NCBI RefSeq assembly: GCF_004000805.1
Contig: NZ_BILY01000017.1
Coordinates: forward strand, 1 to 64,000
Direction of reading: 5' to 3'
Length of the DNA stretch: 64,000 bases
Origin: Paenibacillus glycanilyticus NBRC 16618
GTDB taxonomy: Bacteria; Bacillota; Bacilli; Paenibacillales; Paenibacillaceae
A program made the position numbers and the translations under genes. How positions within the stretch are numbered: position 1 is the first letter of the stretch; each line of letters begins with the position of its first letter. The notes beneath the pieces were generated by a model. It had not been told where the DNA came from, made no database searches, and was given only the letters and a program-made list of their open reading frames with translations. Of the stretch, positions 36,225 to 45,336 are shown one piece after another.

Positions 36225-37097
36225 TTACTTAATGCCTTCCAGCCACTTGTCGACCTGTTCCGTATGGCTGTCGGCCCAGGCTTTCGCTGCTTCTTCCGGC
36301 GACTGCCCTTCCTGAATGGCAACCATAACCTCCGCCATATCGTCCGCCGTCCACGTGAACTGGTCCAGCAGCGTATAAGCATCGGACTTATCCGATTTCA
36401 GGTCTTTGCGGGCAACGGTATGAATGCTTTCTTCACCGCCGTACACGCCTTTTGGATCCTCCAAATATTTCAGATCCATATTGGCGAACATCCAATGCGG
36501 CGTCCAACCGGTAACGATAATCGGCTTCTTCGCTTCATAGGCCTTCTGCAGCTCCGTTGCCATTGCGGCCGAGGAGCTTTCGATCAGCTTCCATTTGCCA
36601 TCCAGGCCATAGTCCTTCAGCGCTTGTTCGGTTGATTGCATAATGCCGGCCCCAGGCTCGATTCCGATGATCTGATAATCAACCGATTTGCCGGTGGCGT
36701 CGTTGTTCAGATCTTCTATCGAGTTTTCCTTCATATAAGAAGGAATAACAAGCCCTGTTTTTGTTCCTTCCAGGTTAGGACCAAGATCCTCTACGCTGCT
36801 GCCGTACTTCTCCAAATACGACGCATGCGTTGTCGGAAGCCACGCCGCTACCATCGCATCGGCGCTGCCGTCCGAAATGCCCGCCCACATTGGGCCCGCA
36901 TCTACCTGAAGGAGCTCAACGGAATAATCCAATTTCGATTCCAGAACATATTTGACGACATTCGTGCTTGCAATCTCCGAATCCCAAGCCACGTATGCCA
37001 GTTTAATCTTTTTCGAGTCCGTTTTCTGTGAGCAGCCTGCCAGCGCAGCCGCCAACACGATTACCGCAGTTAATGCCAATCCCCATTTTTTCTTCAA
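36225..37097 (-). CDS. opuAC: glycine betaine/compatible solute ABC transporter, substrate-binding lipoprotein
   Basis: A 290-residue lipoprotein: signal peptide with lipobox LAGC (Cys near 22), then the OpuAC-type binding fold with KLAYVAWDSEIASTNVVKYV near 32, DAGPMWAGISDGSADAMVAAWLP near 66 and IVTGWTPHWMFANMDLKYLEDP near 205, whose tryptophans build the aromatic cage for quaternary ammonium. It captures betaine outside the membrane and passes it to the permease. TTG start with AGAGGTGAAG upstream. Last gene of the opuAA-AB-AC operon, 12 bases after opuAB. Confidence 0.9.
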   Translation of the reverse strand: MKKKWGLALTAVIVLAAALAGCSQKTDSKKIKLAYVAWDSEIASTNVVKYVLESKLDYSVELLQVDAGPMWAGISDGSADAMVAAWLPTTHASYLEKYGSSVEDLGPNLEGTKTGLVIPSYMKENSIEDLNNDATGKSVDYQIIGIEPGAGIMQSTEQALKDYGLDGKWKLIESSSAAMATELQKAYEAKKPIIVTGWTPHWMFANMDLKYLEDPKGVYGGEESIHTVARKDLKSDKSDAYTLLDQFTWTADDMAEVMVAIQEGQSPEEAAKAWADSHTEQVDKWLEGIK

Positions 37098-37109
37098 CGT
37101 GCTTCACCT

Positions 37110-37946
37110 CTAGCGTTTATTTTTTTTCACGATATGGTTAGACATCCGGTCAAGTAAAATGGCCAATACGACTATGGAAATGCCCGCTTCAAAGCCGATA
37201 CCGGTTTTGGTCTGGGTAACCGCGCGGTATACGTCGGCCCCTAGTCCCTGCGCCCCGATCATGGAAGAAATAACGACCATGGACAGCGACAGCATAATCG
37301 TCTGATTGATTCCCGCCATCATGGTAGGAAGCGCCATAGGCAGCTGCAGCTTGAACAGCTTCTGGTTAGGCGTGGAGCCGAACGCGTCGGCTGCTTCCAC
37401 CAGCTCCGAGGGTACCTGGCGGATACCGAGATTCGTCAGGCGAATCGTTGGCGGTACCGCAAAAATAATCGATGCGATGACACCGGGCACAACTCCAAGC
37501 GAAAAGAACGATACGGCCGGCAGCAAATACACGAATGCGGGCATCGTCTGCATTAAATCAAGCAAAGGAGTTATAATACCTTGCAAGAATGAACTTCTCG
37601 CGCACAAAATACCGGTTGGCACGCCAATGATAATGGAGAGCAAAGATGCCGTAAGCACGATGGCTAACGTCTCCATGGCATGCTCCCAATAGCCTAGATT
37701 ATCAATCAGCAGCAGTCCGATAAGCGCAAATGCGGCAACCTTCCATTTTCCGAGGAACCAGGCTAATGCCGTAATAATCAGAATCATAAGGATTGAAGGA
37801 CTGAAGAGAAGAACATGATGCAGAAAATCAACGATGGAGCCTATGATCAGGCGGATGAAGTCAAACAAAGGGGTAAAATGATTTTCTAACCAGCTTTCCA
37901 ACGATTCAATCCAATTGCCTAACGGAAGCTTAGGAATGTTATTCAA
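37110..37946 (-). CDS. opuAB: glycine betaine ABC transporter permease
   Basis: A 278-residue integral membrane protein with about seven helices and the binding-protein-dependent transport signature near 195-215 (EAADAFGSTPNQKLFKLQLPMALPTMMAGI), including the EAA loop that contacts the ATPase. It starts with TTG, whose TG overlaps the TGA stop of opuAA, and AGGTGG lies upstream, so translation is coupled. Length and topology fit OpuAB/ProW. Confidence 0.9.
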   Translation of the reverse strand: MNNIPKLPLGNWIESLESWLENHFTPLFDFIRLIIGSIVDFLHHVLLFSPSILMILIITALAWFLGKWKVAAFALIGLLLIDNLGYWEHAMETLAIVLTASLLSIIIGVPTGILCARSSFLQGIITPLLDLMQTMPAFVYLLPAVSFFSLGVVPGVIASIIFAVPPTIRLTNLGIRQVPSELVEAADAFGSTPNQKLFKLQLPMALPTMMAGINQTIMLSLSMVVISSMIGAQGLGADVYRAVTQTKTGIGFEAGISIVVLAILLDRMSNHIVKKNKR

Positions 37947-39142
37947 TTTGCACCACCTGCCTCTGGTATAGCGTTTCCGGCAAGTGCGGCAAACACGGCT
38001 CCGCGAATGACGATGCCAAGCAGCCGGTTCGTGTCATCCGTTACCGCGAGCGGAATGCTCGAGGCCGCCATAGGTTCAAATAATTCATTAATCGGTGTTG
38101 CCGAGTCTATAGTCGGTACTTCCTTAATCAGAATATCTCCTATCGACAAATTCTCTTTCAGTGCCGCGGAAGCAAGCTCTGCCGTAATGACGCCAAGCAA
38201 CTTCTTCCCTTTATCGGTCACATACAAGCTCGATACCCCTTGCTCCTTCATAAGCTGAAGCGCAACACGCGGACCGCGTTCTAAAGTAATCGTTGCAGGC
38301 TTCCTCATGACATGAGCAGCGGTCAACACTTTGGAGAGATCTACATCCTCTATAAATTTTTCAACGTACGGGGTAGCCGGCTTGATCAAAATCTCGTCAG
38401 GCGTGCCAATCTGAACGATAACGCCGTCCTTCATTAACGCAATCTTGTCCCCGATGCGCAGCGCTTCGTCAAGATCGTGGGTAATGAAGATAATCGTCTT
38501 CTTCATGGTGGATTGCAGCTGCAATAATTCATCCTGCATGTCTTTGCGGATTAGCGGATCAAGCGCGCTAAACGCTTCATCCATTAGCAGAATGTCCGGA
38601 TCGTTGGCCAGCCCTCTGGCCAAGCCGACACGCTGCTGCATGCCTCCGCTTAATTGATCCGGATAGCTGTTCTCCCATCCGCCCAGGCCTACAAGCTGCA
38701 AAGCTTGCTCAGCCATTTCCTTGCGCGCCTGCTTCTCGATTCCTTGAATCTCAAGGCCGTATTCTACGTTTTGCAGAACCGTCCGGTGAGGAAACAGAGC
38801 AAACTTCTGAAAGACCATTCCCATTTTTTTGCGGCGGAATTGCCTGAGCTCTTTGGCGCTCATCTGAACGATATCCCGCCCTTCAAACAAGAGTTGACCG
38901 GATGTAGGCTCAATCAATCGATTCAACAAGCGGATTAAGGTGGACTTGCCGCTTCCGGATAAACCCATGATGACAAAGATTTGGCCTGCTTCAATCGAGA
39001 AGCTAGCCTGGTTTACCCCTACTGTCATTCTTGTTTCTTTTAGAATTCGTTCTTTCGTCCATCCCTGCTTGAGGAACTGCATCGCTTGCTCCGGATGACT
39101 CCCGAATATTTTAGTCAGTTGTTTGGCTTCGATGATGGACAT
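37943..39142 (-). CDS. opuAA: glycine betaine ABC transporter ATP-binding protein with CBS domains
   Basis: A 399-residue ATPase: Walker A GLSGSGKST near 59, Q-loop MVFQKFALFPHRTVL, signature QLSGGMQQRVGLARGLA near 163, Walker B ILLMDEAFSALDPL near 186, switch His in IFITHDLDEA. Residues about 270-390 are two CBS domains, the ionic-strength sensor of OpuA-type importers. GGGAGGG precedes the ATG. First gene of the operon; the 252-base gap to the divergent GbsR-type regulator carries two overlapping palindromes. Confidence 0.92.
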   Translation of the reverse strand: MSIIEAKQLTKIFGSHPEQAMQFLKQGWTKERILKETRMTVGVNQASFSIEAGQIFVIMGLSGSGKSTLIRLLNRLIEPTSGQLLFEGRDIVQMSAKELRQFRRKKMGMVFQKFALFPHRTVLQNVEYGLEIQGIEKQARKEMAEQALQLVGLGGWENSYPDQLSGGMQQRVGLARGLANDPDILLMDEAFSALDPLIRKDMQDELLQLQSTMKKTIIFITHDLDEALRIGDKIALMKDGVIVQIGTPDEILIKPATPYVEKFIEDVDLSKVLTAAHVMRKPATITLERGPRVALQLMKEQGVSSLYVTDKGKKLLGVITAELASAALKENLSIGDILIKEVPTIDSATPINELFEPMAASSIPLAVTDDTNRLLGIVIRGAVFAALAGNAIPEAGGAN

Positions 39143-39238
39143 ACTTTCCCTCCCTATTGCTTCGTAAGCATAAGCTCACTTTTTTTGGTCTGACGCCAGT
39201 TTAGGCCTTGTGACCTCGATTAGTCAACGTTAATATCC

Positions 39239-39270
39239 GTACGTAATTTACGTACAGTTTAAACTGTACG
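39239..39270. promoter_or_regulatory. overlapping palindromic operator between opuAA and the GbsR-type gene
   Basis: CGTACAGTTTAAACTGTACG (39251-39270) is a perfect 20-bp palindrome, and GTACGTAATTTACGTAC (39239-39255) is a second one with 8-bp arms that shares CGTAC with it. They lie about 100 bases from the opuAA start and 125 bases from the regulator start, with TTTACT-N18-TACAAT toward the regulator. Likely binding site of the regulator. Confidence 0.65.
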
Positions 39271-39394
39271 ATGCGAATACTCCTGATCCCTTCCATTTCC
39301 TCCATAATGCTTATGGAAATGAATGCTTTACTTTTAATTTCAGATCGGCTTACAATAACAAATGAAGTGTGACAAGGTGACCCAGGAGGCAATT

Positions 39395-39955
39395 ATGGAC
39401 GAAAATATAGGCGGTCTAACGCCTGAGCAATCACGGTCGCTGCACGTATCCCGCCAGCGTGTGATTGACTCAATCGGTAAAAATATGGATCTTTACGGCA
39501 TAACATTATCAATCGGTCATCTTTATGGTTATATGTATTTTCAGAACGATCCCATTACCCTGGATCAAATGAGCCAGCAGATGGGAATGAGCAAAACATC
39601 CATGAGCACCGGCATGCGCACGTTAATGGATTTGAAGATGATCGATAAGGTATGGGGCAAAGGCTCGAGGAAAGACTTTTACGAGGTGGTTCCCGACTGG
39701 TACCAGAACTTTACGGACTTCTTCTCGATTAAATGGCGGAAAGCCGTGGAAAGCAACATGGCCTCTCTGCAAAAGTCATTAAAAGAGATACACGCGCTTC
39801 AAGCATCAGATCCCGACAACAACACCTTGCAGGAAATCACTTCAGTGGACGAGCAGAAAATTAACGAGGCTCTCAAATACTACCGCTGGCTGCACCGTTT
39901 AATCGATTCTTTCGAATCCGGTGAAATATTCGATTTTATACCTAAGGAAGACTAA
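39395..39955 (+). CDS. GbsR/MarR-type choline-betaine responsive regulator
   Basis: A 186-residue winged-helix repressor of the GbsR branch of the MarR fold: helix-rich start (RQRVIDSIGKNMDLYGITLSIGHLYGYMYF), HTH LDQMSQQMGMSKTSMSTGMRTL near 66-86, wing with VWGKGSRKDFYEVVPDW, and a long C-terminal helix. GbsR and OpcR of B. subtilis control choline and betaine genes. Divergent placement to opuA and the palindrome between them make opuA the probable target. AGGAGG lies five bases before the chosen ATG. Confidence 0.88.
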   Translation: MDENIGGLTPEQSRSLHVSRQRVIDSIGKNMDLYGITLSIGHLYGYMYFQNDPITLDQMSQQMGMSKTSMSTGMRTLMDLKMIDKVWGKGSRKDFYEVVPDWYQNFTDFFSIKWRKAVESNMASLQKSLKEIHALQASDPDNNTLQEITSVDEQKINEALKYYRWLHRLIDSFESGEIFDFIPKED

Positions 39956-39960
39956 ATAGC

Positions 39961-39991
39961 AGAACCCTTTAGCGATGGGCTAAAGGGTTCT
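39961..39991. terminator. bidirectional terminator
   Basis: AGAACCCTTTAGC and GCTAAAGGGTTCT form a perfect 13-bp stem with a five-base loop; TTCATTTTC follows on the plus strand. It lies between the converging GbsR-type gene and the YwaF-like gene. Confidence 0.75.
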
Positions 39992-40008
39992 TTCATTTTC
40001 GATAAACC

Positions 40009-40728
40009 TTACATCTGCTTTCTTCTCCATGGAATAAAGGGCAGGTACATCAAGGAGAATAGAACAAGAGCAATCCCCTCTTCCGCAACTATATAATACG
40101 GATAGGGCCCCAATACATCCAATAGGGACGCGCCTTCCGGCTTTTCCCTCAGGAACATGTAGTTGGCATCCAGCCAATAATCCGTTCCTCCCACCGCAAC
40201 GAGAAGAATGTTCAGAAAAATCATCGTAATCCAAACGGATTTCCAAGTCGGCCGGAAGCTCTCGATCCAAGTCATATAAAGAGGGGCAAGGATAATGGCA
40301 ATATGAACAAGGAAGAAGTGGAAAAACCGGAAATGCGGATACGGATAATCCAAATCCGGCGTCAACATTGCTTGCATCGCACCGCCGATACCGGCGAAAA
40401 ATACAATCTGATACAACAGTTTGCTTCGCGTAAACAACATGATAATCGCAAGCATTTGCGATATGCTGCAAAGCTCGAGCGGGAGCGTATATTTAACGCT
40501 CCAGAGGCCCACGCTGGCGTACCAATAATAAAGAACGATTTGAGGTACGAGGAGACCCGCAAGGATGCCGTACCGGATCATGGTTTTAACGAGAGTATTC
40601 CTCCGGATTCCCGCCCGAAAGCCATATAGAAGAAGCGCCAGCACAACCAATGCGGCAAGCACAACGGTATGTGAAGTGGAGTAGGGAATAAATTCTTCTT
40701 CCACGTACCGGGCAAAAAACGAAGTCAA
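40009..40728 (-). CDS. YwaF-like integral membrane protein (TIGR02206 type)
   Basis: A 239-residue protein with about six membrane helices, ending in the basic WRRKQM. Conserved-looking features are the PLELCSISQML stretch near 85 and DYPYPHFRFFHFFLVHIAIILAP near 125, with paired histidines in a helix, typical of the YwaF/TIGR02206 family. Function unknown. TTG start with GGGAGGAT upstream. It lies downstream of the sigma/anti-sigma pair on the same strand and may be in its operon. Confidence 0.78.
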   Translation of the reverse strand: MTSFFARYVEEEFIPYSTSHTVVLAALVVLALLLYGFRAGIRRNTLVKTMIRYGILAGLLVPQIVLYYWYASVGLWSVKYTLPLELCSISQMLAIIMLFTRSKLLYQIVFFAGIGGAMQAMLTPDLDYPYPHFRFFHFFLVHIAIILAPLYMTWIESFRPTWKSVWITMIFLNILLVAVGGTDYWLDANYMFLREKPEGASLLDVLGPYPYYIVAEEGIALVLFSLMYLPFIPWRRKQM

Positions 40729-40757
40729 ATCCTCCCTCTCCCTTCTCGAATACGGCC

Positions 40758-42077
40758 TTACTTATGAACAATTGGAATGGATATCCTTGTATTATACTCC
40801 TTAATGTAATGGAATCCTTCTAACAGCAGAAATTCCGGTTTGTCCTGCGTCTGAACGGAGTAAGTCTGCTCTCTTAAAACATTCCCGTTCCCCAAATCCC
40901 AAGGACGCGATGCGGATACCGGAGCGATGGGAACTTTTTTGCCGCCGGCTTGCACAAGCATATGGGTCGTGTCCAAGATCGTAAATTCTTTTCTGGCGAT
41001 GACGATATCATAGCCGCTTCCGGTTTGCGTTACGCTGCGAATCCATAACTTCTCGTTGTTGATTTTAATGGATTGATCGGAAGGCGACGTAAGCGGAATC
41101 GGTTCCGTTATCTTTTCGTAACCGCTGAATTTATCGAGTACGATTTCCAGCGACTCAATCTTATCCGTTGGGAGCACATCGTAATTCAATTCAAACGTGG
41201 GACTGTTTTTTCCGTCTACCCCGCCCGACCGGTAGCCGAAGTATTCCACCTCCGTACCATTAACAAAAAGCTTTGTTTTCCCCGCGAACATCGGGTGCCC
41301 TCCGTTATTATTCAGTTCGTAATGTCCTCTAATGACCGTTGAAGTCGGAGAAGCTATAACGGAGTCATAATGAACCGTTCCTGTATCAACAGGCACCGCT
41401 TTCGAGACTTTCTCGTTAATGATGCTTTTCATAGCCTTGTTGGCTTCAAACTTGAAGGAGACCGGTTGTATTTCTTGTTCGCCGCTATCCAGCCTCTCAC
41501 TAAAGTTCGCTGTTAATGTTCGGGAAAACGGGTTTACGGGCTCGAATTTATAAACCCCTTGGAATTGCGTTTTATCCTTGTTGTAATTGCCTCCGCCTTC
41601 CGTCACTTTGGAATTGGTCAAAAATCCTTTTACTTTGGTTACGCCGTAACGGATAAATTCATCCTCCTTAAAGGTTAAGCCCTCTGGCAGCTTGATGGTG
41701 TAATACATTAAAAAGGCATTATCGTCGGCAATAACTCCGTTAATTGTAATAACGGTACCGTCTTTGAACGATTTGCTCTTATTAACGGTCTGTCCGTACC
41801 CTTGCTCCGCGACTTCGGAGAAGCTAAGCGAGATTAATTCCATTCGGTTAAGCAGCTTACCTCCAATGTATGCGAATGCCGGGTATTGATACGAGGATAC
41901 GATAATCAACAGAGCCGCTGCTGCGGAAATGCTCCACATAAGAGGCTTGTTATTCTTGCGTTTTTTCTCGGGAATCCGATGGAGAGCCTGCCGCAGCCGA
42001 TCCTCCAATTCAGCAGGGGCCTGGATCTGATTCAAATTTTGTTTATGCCTTTGGATTTTATCCTCAATCGCTTTCAT
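40758..42077 (-). CDS. membrane anti-sigma-type protein with DUF4179-like extracytoplasmic domain
   Basis: A 439-residue protein with a cytoplasmic head of about 50 residues (KIQRHKQNLNQIQAPAELEDRLRQAL, basic end KKRKNNK), one membrane helix (WSISAAAALLIIVSSYQY) and a large beta-rich outer domain. It follows the ECF sigma gene and overlaps it by 14 bases, the standard sigma/anti-sigma arrangement, so the head probably binds the sigma factor. The outer domain resembles DUF4179/DUF5643 proteins of Bacilli. Start at ATG MKAIED with GGAGGTGA before it. Confidence 0.8.
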   Translation of the reverse strand: MKAIEDKIQRHKQNLNQIQAPAELEDRLRQALHRIPEKKRKNNKPLMWSISAAAALLIIVSSYQYPAFAYIGGKLLNRMELISLSFSEVAEQGYGQTVNKSKSFKDGTVITINGVIADDNAFLMYYTIKLPEGLTFKEDEFIRYGVTKVKGFLTNSKVTEGGGNYNKDKTQFQGVYKFEPVNPFSRTLTANFSERLDSGEQEIQPVSFKFEANKAMKSIINEKVSKAVPVDTGTVHYDSVIASPTSTVIRGHYELNNNGGHPMFAGKTKLFVNGTEVEYFGYRSGGVDGKNSPTFELNYDVLPTDKIESLEIVLDKFSGYEKITEPIPLTSPSDQSIKINNEKLWIRSVTQTGSGYDIVIARKEFTILDTTHMLVQAGGKKVPIAPVSASRPWDLGNGNVLREQTYSVQTQDKPEFLLLEGFHYIKEYNTRISIPIVHK

Positions 42078-42606
42078 AACGATCACCTCCGATAATGACC
42101 TTTAATTTCTCTATGCCCTGCGAAATTCTTGACTTGATGGTTCCGAGCGGAGCACCCGTCATGTCGGCAATCGTCTGATAAGGAAAATCATGGACATACC
42201 GAAGTTCTATAGCTTCCCGCTGATGGGCATTCAGATGGGAGAGCAGCGTCTTCATATCCATCTCGGCTTCCGTGCCGAGATACGGATTTTCTGCCATTAA
42301 CTCATAGGCTACCGCATCCTGCTCATCCTCAAGAGGCGTGAACTTCCCGTTCTTGCGAAGCATGGCCCTGCATCGATTAACCAGAATCGTTTTGCTCCAA
42401 CTGTAAAAGGCTTCTCTCTTTTGGAGCTGGTCAATCTTCTCGTATAAAGTGACAATCATATCCTCCATAGCATCCATCGCGTCATGCTCGTTCCCCATGT
42501 ACGTATAGGCAAGGCGATAATATGCGTCCTGGTCGGCCATGATTAGCTGCAATAACGCTTCTTTATTGCCATTCTGGGCTTGTCTGACTAACCGGCTTAC
42601 CCTCAA
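42064..42606 (-). CDS. ECF-type RNA polymerase sigma factor
   Basis: About 180 residues with region 2 (EALLQLIMADQDAYYRLAYTYMGNEHDAMDAMEDMIVTLYEKI, about 15-60, promoter melting part AFYSWSKTILVNRCRAML near 68) and region 4 (HLNAHQREAIELRYVHDFPYQTIADMTGAPLGTIKSRISQGIEKLK, about 122-168) joined by a short acidic linker. I take the TTG of LRVSRLV as start because AGGGGAG lies six bases upstream; an in-frame ATG 17 codons earlier has no site and adds a hydrophobic stretch foreign to sigma factors. Confidence 0.87.
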   Translation of the reverse strand: MRVSRLVRQAQNGNKEALLQLIMADQDAYYRLAYTYMGNEHDAMDAMEDMIVTLYEKIDQLQKREAFYSWSKTILVNRCRAMLRKNGKFTPLEDEQDAVAYELMAENPYLGTEAEMDMKTLLSHLNAHQREAIELRYVHDFPYQTIADMTGAPLGTIKSRISQGIEKLKVIIGGDRYESD

Positions 42607-42697
42607 AGTTCTCTCCCCTTTCATAGATAAGAGCAAGCTGAGGCTTAAAAAGTTCATTTTATTTATAATTATTTAGGAATAAATCCGGCGCATAACG

Positions 42698-43576
42698 TTA
42701 TAATCCGGCTTTTTCCTTAATAAAAGCGACAAACCGCGCAGTCGCGGGAGACAAGAATCGTTCCTTTTTGAGGTGCAATCCAACCTCCCAGCGCCATCCC
42801 TCTTCAGCAATCGGAATCCACTTTATCCCTTCGAGATTTAAACCGGCCGTTCTCGGCAGCACGGATACACCAAGTCCAGCCGCCACAAAACCAGCCACCG
42901 TCTGAAGATCTTCCGCGTCATAGGTGGCGGCAAGAGTAAAATTCTCATGATGAACCCGAGCCAGCAGCGAGTTTTTCAAGCTGCAGTTATGCTTCAGGCC
43001 GACAAACGGCTCCCCTGTAATCTCTCTTAAATGAACGGATGCCTGATCCGCTAACCGATGCTCGTTCGAGACGACAAGGTATAGCGGAAGGGATAACATT
43101 TGTACCCACTCATAGGTTTCGTTTACCGGTTGTTCGGAAGTAATCATAAGATCCGAATAGCCTTCCTCCACCTGGTTCAGAATAGCGCCTTTATCGCCTT
43201 GCGATAATTCAAAGGTGATTGCCGGGTTTATAAGCTGATACTCCCGGATGAGCTTAGGAATCAGATCAACCCCGAGTATATTCAAATAAGCGAGATGAAT
43301 CACGCCGGATTCCGGATTGGAATGCTCCTCGATCTCTTTTTTCCCGCGCTCTACTTCCTGCAGAATCATCTCCACATGCTTCGAGAACATCATGCCGTAC
43401 CGGTTGATCTTTAGATTTCTACCTTTCCTCTCGAATAAAGGAACTCCAAGCTCCGCTTCCAGCTTCAAGATCGAATGGCTGAGAGCAGGCTGAGTTATGG
43501 ATAAGGATTCAGCGGCCCTTGTTAAATGCTCCATTCTTGCCACTTTCAAAAAATATTCCAATTGGGTCAGTTCCAT
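42698..43576 (-). CDS. LysR-family transcriptional regulator
   Basis: A 292-residue LTTR: N-terminal HTH (LEYFLKVARMEHLTRAAESLSITQPALSHSILKLEAELGVPLFERKGR, 5-55) and a two-lobed effector domain starting near GVIHLAYLNILG. ATAGGAG lies ten bases before the ATG. LTTRs usually control a divergent gene; here the divergent neighbour is the germination operon at 43789, an unlikely target, so the true target may be elsewhere or was lost by rearrangement. Confidence 0.88.
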   Translation of the reverse strand: MELTQLEYFLKVARMEHLTRAAESLSITQPALSHSILKLEAELGVPLFERKGRNLKINRYGMMFSKHVEMILQEVERGKKEIEEHSNPESGVIHLAYLNILGVDLIPKLIREYQLINPAITFELSQGDKGAILNQVEEGYSDLMITSEQPVNETYEWVQMLSLPLYLVVSNEHRLADQASVHLREITGEPFVGLKHNCSLKNSLLARVHHENFTLAATYDAEDLQTVAGFVAAGLGVSVLPRTAGLNLEGIKWIPIAEEGWRWEVGLHLKKERFLSPATARFVAFIKEKAGL

Positions 43577-43788
43577 TTGTCTACGCTCCTATGGTCTAAA
43601 CTCATTTATTCTAGTAATGAAAATAACTATAAATATAGATTATATTTATTATTTAACCAATAGTAAACTTATACCCGTGAAAATGAACCGGCCGACTATT
43701 TAACTTTTTGCTGCCATTGCGATTCCGGATGCATATGCCCTCACGTGACGGAAACAATAAGGGAAATTACGGAAGAGATGGTGGCATT

Positions 43789-45336
43789 ATGTACGGGAAA
43801 TCTCTAACGAGAGGATTTCGGAAGTATCGCGGACCGAAAGCTCGCATCCAACCTGCGGATTCCGATTCGCTGGAGGCCAATCTAAGACTTAATCAGGAAA
43901 GGCTTAAGCAAATATTCTCGAATACCCCGGATCTGATCCACAGGCATTTTATTCTAAAGGCTAACCAATGTCAGGCACTTCTCGTTTACCTTGAAGGATT
44001 GTCGGATAAAAACGCCATAAATCGCGATATCCTTCATCCGCTTAAGCAAAGCGCTGCGGAAATAAATGAAGAGAATGATTTCCCCGCAACCATTGGAGAG
44101 ATCCATCGGGTAAGCGGCTGGCAGCAGATCGAACGCCTGTTATTCGCCGGATACAGCATTCTGTTTGTCGATGGGCAAAGCCTTGCATACGGCTGCGGGA
44201 CGCAGGGCTGGCCGCAGCGAGCGATTGAGGATCCGCAGCTGGAAACGTCGCTGAAGGGTGCCCATCAAGGCTTCGTAGAGACCGGAAGCGCCAATATCGC
44301 ATTAATCCGACGGTATATCCAGAATAGAGAGCTTAAGATTAAAGAATTCACCGTTGGGGCCAGAAGCCAGACCCGGCTGTCTATCCTGTACCTGTCCGAT
44401 GTTGCTAATGCCCACACGCTTGGCGTGTTGGAAGACCGAATTCGCAAGCTGGACGTAGATGCCGTTATTAATACGGGGGAATTAGCGGAGCTCATCGAGG
44501 ATTCTCCCTTCTCGCCTTTTCCCCAACTCATCCTGACGGAGCGCCCCGATGCCGCATCGTCTCAGATTCTCCAAGGCAAATTCGTCGTTGTCGTGGATCG
44601 TTCGCCAAGCGTGCTGGTTGGGCCGGCGAATTTTATTTCCTTCTTTCAGAGTGTGGACGACTACAGTACGCGCTGGACGATCGCTACGTTTATTCGATTT
44701 TTGCGGCTTCTCGCCTTCTTTGCAGCCATTCTGCTGCCCGCAATCTACATCGCGGTCGTATCATTTCACTTCGAGGTTATTCCAATGAAGCTGTTGTCGA
44801 CGATTGGCCAGTCAAGAGCGAAGGTTCCCTTCCCTCCTTACATGGAAGCCGTCTTCATGGAACTGACTCTGGAAATGCTGCGGGAAGCTGGCGTCCGTCT
44901 GCCCGCGCCCGTTGGTCAAACGGTCGGAATCGTGGGTGGTATCGTCATCGGCCAGGCTATCGTACAGGCTGGCTTAATCAGCAATATTATGGTCGTTGTT
45001 GTCGCTTTTACCGCCATTTCTTCCTTTATCCTGCCCAATTACGATATGGGTGCTGCGGTTCGGCTTGTCCGATTCGCGATGATGCTGTTTGCTTCCCTGT
45101 TCGGCTTCGTTGGGATCGTTATCGGACTATTGACCTTGATTGCCCATCTTCTCTCCCTTCAATCGCTTGGCGTTCCTTACAGCACGCCGTTTGGTCCCGT
45201 ACGATTCAGCGATTGGAAGGATACGATGGTGAGACTGCCGCTGTGGCTGATGAAGAATCGTCCAACCAGTTCTAACGCGCAACAGGACAAAAGGCAAGGC
45301 GACACCGGCCATCAGGAGGGAGACAAGAGCAAATGA
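43789..45336 (+). CDS. spore germination protein, GerA/GerKA family (A subunit)
   Basis: The A subunit of a GerA-type nutrient receptor in the spore inner membrane. About 515 residues: a large soluble N-terminal domain (ANLRLNQERLKQIFSNTPDLIHRHF, GYSILFVDG, then SQTRLSILYLSDVAN and VDAVINTGELAELIED), then about five helices with the family segments FAAILLPAIYIAVVSFHFEVIP and GQTVGIVGGIVIGQAIVQAGL, and a hydrophilic Gln/Lys-rich tail. ATG at MYGKSL has GGTGG five bases upstream. Its stop overlaps the B-subunit start by four bases. Confidence 0.88.
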   Translation: MYGKSLTRGFRKYRGPKARIQPADSDSLEANLRLNQERLKQIFSNTPDLIHRHFILKANQCQALLVYLEGLSDKNAINRDILHPLKQSAAEINEENDFPATIGEIHRVSGWQQIERLLFAGYSILFVDGQSLAYGCGTQGWPQRAIEDPQLETSLKGAHQGFVETGSANIALIRRYIQNRELKIKEFTVGARSQTRLSILYLSDVANAHTLGVLEDRIRKLDVDAVINTGELAELIEDSPFSPFPQLILTERPDAASSQILQGKFVVVVDRSPSVLVGPANFISFFQSVDDYSTRWTIATFIRFLRLLAFFAAILLPAIYIAVVSFHFEVIPMKLLSTIGQSRAKVPFPPYMEAVFMELTLEMLREAGVRLPAPVGQTVGIVGGIVIGQAIVQAGLISNIMVVVVAFTAISSFILPNYDMGAAVRLVRFAMMLFASLFGFVGIVIGLLTLIAHLLSLQSLGVPYSTPFGPVRFSDWKDTMVRLPLWLMKNRPTSSNAQQDKRQGDTGHQEGDKSK

